From a virus, in IMG/VR virus record IMGVR_UViG_3300031999_000034, positions 1 to 50,469 of that record: a stretch of 50,469 nt of DNA; one strand, 5' to 3'. Position numbers and translations under genes: made by a program. Below, one piece after another: positions 32,605-38,901 of the stretch (positions are counted from its first letter, which is position 1; every line of letters begins with the position of its first letter). The notes under the pieces were generated by a model. The model was not told where the DNA came from. It did not search any database and saw nothing but the letters and a program-made list of their open reading frames with translations.

Positions 32605-32840
32605 GCGACGAGGTAAGGTTCAAGTACGACATGCCGGCCCCGTCAACCATGAGAAGTTTCTCGTTGGTGTCGGGGTGCGGCGGCGCAATCGAGGCAACGC
32701 GGGACATGGACTGCGACGAGATGGTAGCAGTCGTGGTGATTCCCAACACCGAAGGCAACATCTGGCTGTACAAAAGCGAAGCAATCGCAATCGGCCATGC
32801 GCTGATCGCGCTGGCCAGTACCATTACGGACGGGACGTGA
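32601..32840 (+). CDS. 79-residue protein, tandem paralogue B
   Basis: Shares with the preceding protein the blocks SFSLVSGCGGAIEATR and WLYKSEAIAIGHALIALA. The differing middle (DMDCDEMVAVVVIP) keeps the strand pattern. Coupled to its neighbour by ATGA. No family was recognised. Two copies side by side suggest a heterodimer or dosage effect. Confidence 0.65.
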   Translation: MSDEVRFKYDMPAPSTMRSFSLVSGCGGAIEATRDMDCDEMVAVVVIPNTEGNIWLYKSEAIAIGHALIALASTITDGT

Positions 32841-32842
32841 CA

Positions 32843-33073
32843 ATGAAGCCACCCAGAAACCAAGCCGACGTGCTGCGCTTGGCAAAGCGCCTGTACGGGC
32901 ATCAAGCGGAGATCCGACACTGGCTGATCGGGGAAAAATTTCCGCAATGGGAAGTTTGGGCGTACAACGGCAACCTGATGCTGACGCGGAGCACGCTGTG
33001 CGGTCTTGGGCGCGCATTGCACCAAGACTACGAACGGCAGCAGGCGCGCAAGAAATGGGGTGCGGCAGCATGA
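32843..33073 (+). CDS. 76-residue basic protein, unknown
   Basis: MKPPRNQADVLRLAKRLYGH begins the product; an aromatic stretch (FPQWEVWAYNGNLMLTRSTL) and a basic helix (HQDYERQQARKKWGAAA) follow. ATG 32843 lies two bases after the previous stop and its own stop overlaps the next start. No family was recognised. Confidence 0.55.
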   Translation: MKPPRNQADVLRLAKRLYGHQAEIRHWLIGEKFPQWEVWAYNGNLMLTRSTLCGLGRALHQDYERQQARKKWGAAA

Positions 33074-33309
33074 GCGAACCACACGACATACACACTTCTG
33101 AATATGACCGTTTAGTAGCGCGGAACTGGCGCGAGATGGCAGTCAGACGCGCTTTGCGCTTGGCGCTGGCACAGTGGGCGGATGAACGGGAACTGTTCGA
33201 TATTACAGACAATCCAATCGGCATTGTTGAAATGCGTACCGTGTCCGATCATTTAACGGTGCTGCTACCAAACGGCGAGACGTTCACATTTAGGATCGAT
33301 GTGATATGA
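33070..33309 (+). CDS. 79-residue protein, unknown
   Basis: A helical first half (EYDRLVARNWREMAVRRALR) and a beta-rich second half (VEMRTVSDHLTVLLPNGETF). Starts at ATG 33070 by ATGA overlap and ends in the same way with the next gene. No family was recognised. Confidence 0.6.
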   Translation: MSEPHDIHTSEYDRLVARNWREMAVRRALRLALAQWADERELFDITDNPIGIVEMRTVSDHLTVLLPNGETFTFRIDVI

Positions 33310-33962
33310 AACTATTGCCGGGCCATCCGGCCTTAAGCCAATGCCGTACCATTCATACCAAGATGGTTCGGAGTGTGCGCCCGGGCGAGAAGCCCTTGAA
33401 GCGGGGCTCCTCCAACAGTAAGATCGGCGGGCCGCGTGTCCTGATCGGCAAGTGGAAAGGGTTCCGCATGCTGTCATGCACGAACGAGGAGCGGGCCACC
33501 TGCCCCTTGACGTGCCAGCACAGAGCCGATTGCTACGGCAACAACATGCCGTTTGCGATTCGGTACCGAATCGATCAGCGCTGGTACGATGCGGTGTCTG
33601 CGCAGTTGTCGTATGAATGCGGCAAAGGTCCAGTCGCACTACGGCTCAAGGTGCTGGGCGATTTCTGCGGCCTAACGGAGATGACGTTCTGGCGCCAGCA
33701 AATGCGCCGGCATCGTAACCTGTATGTGTGGGGATTCACGGCGCACAAGGATGGCGGTATGCGGACCATACTGCGGGAGTTCGCCAAAGAGTTTACCAGT
33801 CGTTGGAGGATCCGAACAAGCGGCGCCGGCGACGTGCCGTGGGCAGCAAATGCGGAAGGCGGGCCGGGGTTTGTGTGCCCGGGTATTAGCAAAGGTCTGA
33901 CGTGTGTAACATGCGGACTGTGCTGGTCTACCAGTAAGCCGGTTGTGTTTCCGGATCACTAG
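33306..33962 (+). CDS. gp88-like Cys-rich phage protein
   Basis: A 218-residue protein with Cys clusters MLSCTNEERATCPLTCQHRA (then DCYGNN) and, at the end, GFVCPGISKGLTCVTCGLCW. The middle is NLYVWGFTAHKDGGMRTILR, and the order CP-TC-CY followed by a C-terminal TC-CG-CW block resembles the phage GP88 family, whose role is unclear. The eight or more Cys suggest a metal or Fe-S site. Its start overlaps the previous gene (ATGA). Confidence 0.6.
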   Translation: MKLLPGHPALSQCRTIHTKMVRSVRPGEKPLKRGSSNSKIGGPRVLIGKWKGFRMLSCTNEERATCPLTCQHRADCYGNNMPFAIRYRIDQRWYDAVSAQLSYECGKGPVALRLKVLGDFCGLTEMTFWRQQMRRHRNLYVWGFTAHKDGGMRTILREFAKEFTSRWRIRTSGAGDVPWAANAEGGPGFVCPGISKGLTCVTCGLCWSTSKPVVFPDH

Positions 33963-33975
33963 GTTTCGGGCACGC

Positions 33976-33992
33976 AGCTCCAAGCCACCAGA
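33976..33992. repeat. 17-bp direct repeat upstream of promoter, copy 1
   Basis: AGCTCCAAGCCACCAGA is found here and, identically, at 37156-37172. Each copy lies some 30-40 bases upstream of a TTGACA-N17 promoter (34020 and 37211), so it could be a shared activator or repressor site. Confidence 0.65.
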
Positions 33993-34019
33993 CTGTTGCA
34001 GCACAACAACATAGAGCGG

Positions 34020-34048
34020 TTGACATTCGACAAAGGACGTGCTACTAT
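34020..34048 (+). promoter_or_regulatory. sigma70-type promoter overlapping a start codon
   Basis: TTGACA (34020-34025), 17-base spacer, TACTAT (34043-34048). The -10 overlaps the ATG of the gene at 34047, so that gene would need an upstream transcript or start further inside, while genes from 34249 on could use this promoter. Confidence 0.6.
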
Positions 34049-34247
34049 GAATGCTCTCAAGTCGCTAATGCACAACATCGCCAAGATGTCAATCCCCAAA
34101 CGCGCGCGCAAATTGGTAGGTCTTACAACTGCGGCTGACCGTATGGAGCTGTTCGAGGAACGGCGCCGCATTTTCAACCTACAGCGCGGCCATGCCCACC
34201 CGGCAATGGTGTCGGCGGCGAGACGGCACGGAATGGAGAAGAATTAG
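34047..34247 (+). CDS. 66-residue basic protein, unknown
   Basis: MNALKSLMHNIAKMSIPKRA is followed by RKLVGLTTAADRMELFEERR and a basic tail. AAAGGACGTG precedes ATG 34047 as ribosome-binding site, as in other genes of this arm. The ATG overlaps the -10 of the promoter, so internal Met codons at residues 8 and 14 are possible starts for a promoter-proximal transcript. No family was recognised. Confidence 0.5.
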   Translation: MNALKSLMHNIAKMSIPKRARKLVGLTTAADRMELFEERRRIFNLQRGHAHPAMVSAARRHGMEKN

Positions 34248-34248
34248 G

Positions 34249-34557
34249 ATGGCCAGCAAGCCAAACTATGTTCTGCCGCAGTATGTTACCGATTCCATGC
34301 AGCCGCGCTGGGTGCTAGTACAGTGGCGCGAGACGAATGAATGGACCGTGGTCGGGCATACGGACAGGTCGCCGCGCAAGTATCGGCCCAGCGGCCTCTC
34401 CCGTGGAGCGTACTTTCATTACGGCGCGTATTCAAGCACACTCTGGAAGAAACCAGAGAGTACAAGCCCGTACGTGCGGGCGCACAAGATCGTCATCGCA
34501 AACACCAAACAGGAGGCAGAAAACCAATGTCAGATTCTCAACTCAAGCTCCAGATAG
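34249..34557 (+). CDS. 102-residue protein, unknown
   Basis: A strand-rich start (YVLPQYVTDSMQPRWVLVQW, RETNEWTVVGHTDRSPRKYR) and a later helix (NTKQEAENQCQILNSSS). ATG 34249 directly follows the previous stop, with GGAGAAG at about ten bases. The last ten codons overlap the next gene in a different frame. No family was recognised. Confidence 0.55.
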   Translation: MASKPNYVLPQYVTDSMQPRWVLVQWRETNEWTVVGHTDRSPRKYRPSGLSRGAYFHYGAYSSTLWKKPESTSPYVRAHKIVIANTKQEAENQCQILNSSSR

Positions 34558-34910
34558 GCGAAGCCGAAATCCAAAACGCAATCGCGGTGGCTCTGGCCGA
34601 GGCCCTTTCTCCGGAGCGCAAAGACGCCATGATTCGTGATGTCGTTCGTGCCCACCTGACGGCAAAAGTTGACAGCTACGGGCGGGAAACGATTCTTGGC
34701 AAGACCATCGGAAACCTGCTGCGTGCCGAGGCCGAGAAGCAGGTGCGTGAAACTTTCGAAGACAAGATCGCGCCGAGGGTTCGCGGCATCGTACTGGACG
34801 CGCTGGGGCCGGCGTGGGTGGATGCCATTTGCGCGCAGTTGAAGACAGCCATTGCCAAGCGCATGGTTACCGGAATCACTGTGGATGTTACAGTGCTGGA
34901 CGTGGATTAG
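34527..34910 (+). CDS. 127-residue helical protein, unknown
   Basis: ATG 34527 follows AGGAGG by ten bases and overlaps the previous gene by 31 bases. The product is mostly helical (EIQNAIAVALAEALSPERKD; EAEKQVRETFEDKIAPRVRG) with a strand-rich end (RMVTGITVDVTVLDVD). No family was recognised; the pattern suggests an oligomeric helical bundle. Confidence 0.6.
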   Translation: MSDSQLKLQIGEAEIQNAIAVALAEALSPERKDAMIRDVVRAHLTAKVDSYGRETILGKTIGNLLRAEAEKQVRETFEDKIAPRVRGIVLDALGPAWVDAICAQLKTAIAKRMVTGITVDVTVLDVD

Positions 34911-34911
34911 T

Positions 34912-35049
34912 ATGCCAAACTTCGGAACGTGGTGCGACCTATGCGAACGAGAGATCCGAGACGACAACGGCGGCCACGCGGACTGGTGCCCTGACAGCGA
35001 CCACGATTATCCAGATCAGGAGGAACCATGTGTAAACCTGCAAGTATGA
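34912..35049 (+). CDS. 45-residue putative zinc-binding protein
   Basis: MPNFGTWCDLCEREIRDDNG is followed by GHADWCPDSDHDYPDQEEPC. The C8-x2-C11 pair with H22 and C25 is a plausible small zinc knuckle, in a very acidic protein. The start lies one base after the previous stop, and its 3' end overlaps the repeat-protein gene by 22 bases. Confidence 0.5.
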   Translation: MPNFGTWCDLCEREIRDDNGGHADWCPDSDHDYPDQEEPCVNLQV

Positions 35050-35900
35050 TTCTGACGAAGGACGGCTGTTTCCACGATCCCGACAGCGACAGACACCAGC
35101 GAATCATCGAAATTCACAAACTCAACGCAGACGGCGCGCGGGGTCCGAACATCGTGCCGGTGGAGATTGTGCCCCCTAGAGAGAACTATTCACTACCGCT
35201 GGAATTGTGGGTGTTTAAAACTGACTGCGACGACGCAATCCTGCCCGACTGGTATACCAATGATCCAGTTGCCGCTGAATCCCGCGCCCGTGTTGGCCTG
35301 CTGGCGTGGGCTGCCGACCACATCAAGAGTGTAGGTGAGCAGGTTGTTGAGATAGGCCAAGAGCGTATTGCCGTCGGGGTATGCCGGCAGACAATCAACG
35401 GGGGCGGGGGCAGCGCCTACGGCAACGCTACGCAGACAATCAACGGGGGCCGGGGCTCCGCCTACGACAACGCTACGCAGACAGTCAACGGGGGCGCGGG
35501 CTACGCCTACGGCAACGCTACGCAGACAATCAACGGGGGCTGTGGCAACGTCTACAACAACGCTACGCAGACAATCAACGGGGGCCGGGGCTCCGCCTAC
35601 GACAACGCTACGCAGACAGTCAACGGGGGCGAGGGCCGCGCCCACGACAACGCTACGCAGACAATCAACGGGGGCTGTGGCAACGTCTACAACAACGCTA
35701 CGCAGACAATCAACGGGGGCTTGGGCTGCGCCTACGACAACGCTACGCAGACAATCAACGGGGGCCGGGGCTCCGCCTACGACAACGCTACGCAGACAGT
35801 CAACGGGGGCTTGGGCTGCGCCTACGACAACGCTACGCAGACACTCAACGGGGGCCGGGGCTACGCCTACGACAGCGCTACAGTGACTGACAATCGGTAG
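35028..35900 (+). CDS. repeat protein: DUF7666-like N-domain and eleven 15-residue repeats
   Basis: A 290-residue protein with ATG 35028 behind AGGAGGAACC. Residues 1-120 (MCKPASMILTKDGCFHDPDS; NADGARGPNIVPVEIVPP; DDAILPDWYTND) match the phage and prophage proteins of the DUF7666/MCKxASxxLTKD type that usually carry pentapeptide-like or other solenoid repeats. Residues 121-285 are eleven tandem copies of QTINGGxGxAYDNAT with variation at a few positions, and form a probable beta-solenoid. Function of this family is not established. The repeat is also present as a 45-bp DNA tandem, so copy number may vary. Confidence 0.75.
   Translation: MCKPASMILTKDGCFHDPDSDRHQRIIEIHKLNADGARGPNIVPVEIVPPRENYSLPLELWVFKTDCDDAILPDWYTNDPVAAESRARVGLLAWAADHIKSVGEQVVEIGQERIAVGVCRQTINGGGGSAYGNATQTINGGRGSAYDNATQTVNGGAGYAYGNATQTINGGCGNVYNNATQTINGGRGSAYDNATQTVNGGEGRAHDNATQTINGGCGNVYNNATQTINGGLGCAYDNATQTINGGRGSAYDNATQTVNGGLGCAYDNATQTLNGGRGYAYDSATVTDNR
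35388..35882 (+). repeat. 45-bp tandem repeat array, 11 units
   Basis: Each unit encodes 15 residues and begins CAGACAATCAACGGGGGC or a one-base variant. Three units (2, 5 and 9) encode identical peptides, as do 4 and 7. Variation is confined mainly to peptide positions 3, 7, 9, 10, 11 and 12. Exact stretches of more than 30 bases between units would allow slippage or recombination. Confidence 0.9.
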
Positions 35901-35924
35901 GGTCATGCGCAATTTGGAGGAACC

Positions 35925-35972
35925 ATGCTGCACTTAATGTGTTGGCTATCCGGAAAGTGGGAATGGGCATGA
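35925..35972 (+). CDS. 15-residue leader peptide candidate
   Basis: MLHLMCWLSGKWEWA has a strong ribosome-binding site (TTGGAGG, four bases before ATG) and its stop overlaps the ATG of the following gene (ATGA). The gene at 35969 has no ribosome-binding site of its own, so this short frame probably serves to load ribosomes. Three Trp and two Met codons in fifteen might also make it a translational sensor, but no attenuator hairpin was found nearby. Confidence 0.5.
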   Translation: MLHLMCWLSGKWEWA

Positions 35973-36145
35973 CAAACGATATCGAGCGCCGCGCCGCCGA
36001 TGGGGAGGGGTGGGCTGCGGGAGAAGCGGATGAGGCGGATACTGAAAGCATACGTCTGCAAGGATCCCATTGGTGTGTGAAACACCAGTTTCATAACAAC
36101 AATGGACTCATAGTGTTACAACGAAAGGACCAAACCGATGAGTGA
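35969..36145 (+). CDS. 58-residue acidic protein, unknown
   Basis: MTNDIERRAADGEGWAAGEA with an acidic stretch EADEADTESIRLQ, then a His/Asn-rich end (HWCVKHQFHNNNGLIVLQRK). It starts inside the stop of the leader-like peptide and overlaps the next gene by eight bases. No family was recognised. The base stretch GCATACGTCTGCAAG in it recurs at 36713. Confidence 0.5.
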   Translation: MTNDIERRAADGEGWAAGEADEADTESIRLQGSHWCVKHQFHNNNGLIVLQRKDQTDE

Positions 36146-36686
36146 CCACCGTGGAGAAGAAAACATCATTGCTGTGCATCTGGCGGACGCAATCTTTCCG
36201 GCGCCGCACATGCTGCACGTGTTTCGACAGAACGGGGAATCCCGCGATACAGTTGTTGCTCAGGTGATACGTGGCGTAATTAAGTCCCAGGAAATGGCTA
36301 GTGACGCTAGTATCCACCGCAGCATGTATATCAGCGAAATAGTATCACACCTGACATACGATGTCGGGTACGTGATAGATGTTACTTACAAGAATCTGCC
36401 CCAGGAATCCGATGCGTGGTTCGTGAAGTTCACTGCGTATAGAACCGACAACGGCGAAGCAGACTTAGCCCGATGCCGTGGTGGGTTACTGGTGCGCGTT
36501 GAAGACAAAGAACTCAAATTCTACGGAGAAACTGGCATCTTCTGTGGGATGTCTGAGCTATTCCCACTTGCCAAGAAGTACAGAGTCTACTCCCCTCCGA
36601 CGGCGCAGTTGCCAGAGGTTGTGTGGGTGTATTTCCACGAAAGCACTGGAAGGTGGCATTCGTTGCGGGACAGCCGGGGAGCCTAG
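36138..36686 (+). CDS. 182-residue protein, unknown
   Basis: ATG 36138 follows CGAAAGGACCAAACCG. Alternating strand and helix segments (ENIIAVHLADAIFPAPHMLH; VVAQVIRGVIKSQEMASDAS; VVWVYFHESTGRWHSLRD) suggest a folded alpha/beta protein. No family was recognised. A short GGAGC/GCTCC hairpin overlaps its stop codon but has no T-run. Confidence 0.6.
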   Translation: MSDHRGEENIIAVHLADAIFPAPHMLHVFRQNGESRDTVVAQVIRGVIKSQEMASDASIHRSMYISEIVSHLTYDVGYVIDVTYKNLPQESDAWFVKFTAYRTDNGEADLARCRGGLLVRVEDKELKFYGETGIFCGMSELFPLAKKYRVYSPPTAQLPEVVWVYFHESTGRWHSLRDSRGA

Positions 36687-36736
36687 CTGCTCCGGGTTAC
36701 GTGGTACGTAAGGCATACGTCTGCAAGAATTAAGTA

Positions 36737-36787
36737 TACTGATGTTAGCAAAGTTACAAACAAACGATAAACTAGCTAACATCAGTA
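36737..36787. promoter_or_regulatory. 13-bp perfect inverted repeat flanking a promoter-like pair (operator candidate)
   Basis: TACTGATGTTAGC (36737-36749) and its exact complement (36775-36787) are 25 bases apart in an AT-rich gap. Between and over them lie TTAGCA (36745-36750), a 17-base spacer and TAAACT (36768-36773). The arms overlap the -35 and abut the -10, as expected for an operator; a long RNA hairpin is the alternative. The gene at 36823 would be the target. Confidence 0.55.
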
Positions 36788-36822
36788 CAGTTACACTACA
36801 AAAAACAAGAAGGTTATGATCC

Positions 36823-37149
36823 ATGCTACCAGATGCCAGCAACGAGGAGCTTGCTCCTAGCCCCATAGACCAATGCTCTATGACCATAGAGAAAATGACC
36901 GGCGGTCATGATGGTCTTTCGGAGCATGGGGGCTTGGTGCTAGCAATGCTGGAATGCCAGCAACCGCAAGACTTTGCGCCGACATGCTATGGGCCAGATG
37001 GCAAGCTTTTGCCGAATGACGAGGATTTGAGGTTGTTTTGTAAGTCTCTGTTCGAGGAGTTGGTGGATCCAGTAACAGCGAAGCGGCTGGCTAAGGAATT
37101 GGAGACGGCCGAGGCGCGGGAGGAGGCCAAGTGGAGGGAGCGCAACTAA
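36823..37149 (+). CDS. 108-residue acidic protein, unknown
   Basis: ATG 36823 has AAGAAGG nine bases upstream. The first half is loop-like with four Cys (SPIDQCSMTIEKMTG; AMLECQQPQDFAPTCYGPDG), the second half an acidic helix (DEDLRLFCKSLFEELVDPVT; KRLAKELETAEAREEAKWRE). No family was recognised. Codon use is more AT-rich at the beginning than in neighbours, as is the gap before it. Confidence 0.5.
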   Translation: MLPDASNEELAPSPIDQCSMTIEKMTGGHDGLSEHGGLVLAMLECQQPQDFAPTCYGPDGKLLPNDEDLRLFCKSLFEELVDPVTAKRLAKELETAEAREEAKWRERN

Positions 37150-37155
37150 GTGGTA

Positions 37156-37172
37156 AGCTCCAAGCCACCAGA
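37156..37172. repeat. 17-bp direct repeat upstream of promoter, copy 2
   Basis: Identical to 33976-33992. It lies 39 bases before the TTGACA at 37211 and just after the stop of the gene at 36823. Confidence 0.65.
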
Positions 37173-37210
37173 GAGTTAGACGCGCATGCCCCTCGCGCTA
37201 AAATGCGTGG

Positions 37211-37239
37211 TTGACATGCTGGGCGAAATGGTGTACAGT
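37211..37239 (+). promoter_or_regulatory. sigma70-type promoter
   Basis: TTGACA (37211-37216), 17-base spacer, TACAGT (37234-37239) in a gene-free stretch. The predicted start near 37246 leaves a short leader with AGGGGGAAAGG before ATG 37264. It probably drives the replication block from 37264 onward. Confidence 0.75.
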
Positions 37240-37263
37240 TGTTGCTGACGAGGGGGAAAGGTC

Positions 37264-37389
37264 ATGCGTAGAAACAACGCGGTGTTCTGGGGCGCCGGCG
37301 TAGGCGTCCTAGTTTCCGTCGTGCTCTGGGCGGGTTTCTGGGTGGCCGTCATTTGGGCGGTCGTGCATTTCGTTAAGAAGTTCTGGTGA
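37264..37389 (+). CDS. 41-residue single-span membrane protein
   Basis: The product MRRNNAVFWGAGVGVLVSVV continues as LWAGFWVAVIWAVVHFVKKF plus W. A basic N-terminus and basic C-terminus flank a roughly 28-residue hydrophobic core, enough for one long or two tight membrane passes. It is the first gene after the promoter at 37211 and has a good ribosome-binding site (AGGGGGAAAGG). Early expression suggests host membrane modification or superinfection exclusion more than lysis. It is below the length many gene callers keep. Confidence 0.65.
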   Translation: MRRNNAVFWGAGVGVLVSVVLWAGFWVAVIWAVVHFVKKFW

Positions 37390-37393
37390 CGAA

Positions 37394-37723
37394 ATGGGCA
37401 TGTTCAACCACGAATCACAAGACTACAAGTCTTACGAAATTACAAAGCAGGATTTGGCTGCTAAAGCCGCGTATGATCGTGCCTGCGCCGAAGCAGAGCG
37501 CGAATACAACGTGGCCCTGCGGGAGCGCGAAAAGCTATCGTGGCCAGATTGGGTACAATCCGTGTTCAATGAATCGGCCACTGAAATTGACGCATTGCGC
37601 GTGCTTTGTAGGCTGGTAATAGCGTTGGAAAATGAAGACTACGATGATGACGATGCCCCGTATGGTAACAGCCAGATACACGACGTGGCCGTGCGAGCCG
37701 CGCAACTGAAAGGAAGTTCCTAA
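37394..37723 (+). CDS. 109-residue acidic helical protein, unknown
   Basis: A charged helical protein (ITKQDLAAKAAYDRACAEAE; REKLSWPDWVQSVFNESATE) with an acidic loop ENEDYDDDDAPYG. ATG 37394 comes four bases after the membrane peptide stop; Met at residue 3 is an alternative. No family was recognised. Confidence 0.55.
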   Translation: MGMFNHESQDYKSYEITKQDLAAKAAYDRACAEAEREYNVALREREKLSWPDWVQSVFNESATEIDALRVLCRLVIALENEDYDDDDAPYGNSQIHDVAVRAAQLKGSS

Positions 37724-37724
37724 A

Positions 37725-38069
37725 ATGGCTGACGACAACATCTTGCGCCCAGATTCCGAGCGCCGGAACGAGATCGAAAAGCGCCTTGAAGAACGCGCCA
37801 AGGCCGAGGAAGCTGACGAACGGTGCGTGCCGCCGGAAACCGGGCACACGGAGAAAGCTGCGGACAGCGAGATTCCGTTTGAGCTTTATGCCGCCATCGA
37901 CCACGGCATCTTCGTTTACGTGCAGAAAGATGGCAAATTTGCTGCCCACATGCACCACATTCCGGATGCCGGGACGGCCCATGCGCTGCTATGCCGCGCG
38001 GAAGCAAAGATCCGAGCGATGATCACGGCCGACGCCACGGCCAAGCTGCTGGGATTGATGACTCGATGA
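37725..38069 (+). CDS. 114-residue protein, unknown
   Basis: A charged N-terminal helix (SERRNEIEKRLEERAKAEEA), then a strand-helix part (FELYAAIDHGIFVYVQKDGK; TAHALLCRAEAKIRAMITAD). It starts two bases after the previous stop and its stop overlaps the nuclease start (ATGA). No family was recognised. Confidence 0.55.
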   Translation: MADDNILRPDSERRNEIEKRLEERAKAEEADERCVPPETGHTEKAADSEIPFELYAAIDHGIFVYVQKDGKFAAHMHHIPDAGTAHALLCRAEAKIRAMITADATAKLLGLMTR

Positions 38070-38437
38070 GCCCTAACAGGGGCAAGCAAGCCGAGGTGTC
38101 CTTCACGCTGCTGTGCCTCCAGAAAGGATGGCAGATCTATGTGCCTGTGGTGTCAGATGGACCAGTTGATGCCGTCTTTGATCGCGGGGACGGCGTGCTG
38201 CTTCGCGGCCAGATCAAGTGCGGGCGGGTTGACCCGTCGCGTCCGGGCCATGTTCGCGTGGATTTGCGGCGCCACACGCCAGATCGGGCGTCGTATGGGC
38301 CGGGGATGATTGACGTTTTAGTGGTGCTGTACGAGGATCAGTTTTGGGTGGTGCCGTGGTCAGAAGTCGGGGATCGGCATTTGTCGATTCCGGCGGCCAG
38401 TGAGGGCTCGAAATATGGGGCTTGGAGGGTGGCATGA
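38066..38437 (+). CDS. PD-(D/E)XK nuclease-like protein
   Basis: A 123-residue protein with the small-nuclease pattern: SPNRGKQAEVSFTLLCLQKG (E10), WQIYVPVVSDGPVDAVFDRG (D35) and LLRGQIKCGRVD (Q49-x-K51). This E, D, (E/Q)xK order is that of PD-(D/E)XK endonucleases related to Holliday-junction resolvases and group I intron-associated enzymes. It might resolve branched intermediates or act as a structure-specific nuclease. Coupled to both neighbours by ATGA overlaps. Confidence 0.7.
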   Translation: MSPNRGKQAEVSFTLLCLQKGWQIYVPVVSDGPVDAVFDRGDGVLLRGQIKCGRVDPSRPGHVRVDLRRHTPDRASYGPGMIDVLVVLYEDQFWVVPWSEVGDRHLSIPAASEGSKYGAWRVA

Positions 38438-38901
38438 TTGCAGTAATCTGTGCGTTCGTACTGATCGCGGCGCTGGCGGGGCATGCCGGGTACTTGCATA
38501 GCCAAGTGCGTAGGCTGCGGCGGCTTGATCGGCCCGCGCCGAAGTTGTTGTACTCGGACTTGTTCGCAAAGAGGCTGGACAAGGTAGAAGAAATGGTCAA
38601 TGCGGTGTTCAAGCCGCAGTTTGTGTATACGCCAGCCAAGCCTGCATACCGGCTGATGACATTGGCCGAGCGGCGCCAGCAGGAAGAGCCCTGCACTGGA
38701 ATCTGCCCCAAGTGCGGCGGAAAGCGGGTCGGGGGGCCGGCTGGCGCGGGGTTTGGAGAGTGTCTGGGATGCGCAGAGGAAAAGCTAGTGGATGACCTGC
38801 TGTACGGAGGCTGGATTGTGGGCCATTCAGATGTTTGTATGTGTTGTGATTGCTTTAGGGCGCGCACGGAGTTTAAGGTATTCACTGGGTATAACACATG
38901 A
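38434..38901 (+). CDS. membrane-anchored zinc-ribbon protein, unknown
   Basis: A 155-residue protein with an N-terminal transmembrane segment (MIAVICAFVLIAALAGHAG), a basic linker (QVRRLRRLDRP), and two Cys groups (GICPKCGGKR with ECLGCAEEKL; VCMCCDCFRA) that look like a zinc ribbon. It lies between nuclease and primase genes and overlaps both by four bases. A link of replication to the membrane is one reading; no family was recognised. Confidence 0.55.
   Translation: MIAVICAFVLIAALAGHAGYLHSQVRRLRRLDRPAPKLLYSDLFAKRLDKVEEMVNAVFKPQFVYTPAKPAYRLMTLAERRQQEEPCTGICPKCGGKRVGGPAGAGFGECLGCAEEKLVDDLLYGGWIVGHSDVCMCCDCFRARTEFKVFTGYNT

Noticed and set aside
35388-35882. CRISPR array
   Set aside because: The units are contiguous 45-bp coding repeats without unique spacers and lie in an open reading frame.
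35193-35933. Long minus-strand and extra plus-strand frames over the 45-bp repeats
   Set aside because: A stop-free 45-bp unit keeps several frames open at once. Only the frame of 35028 has a recognised N-terminal domain and ribosome-binding site.
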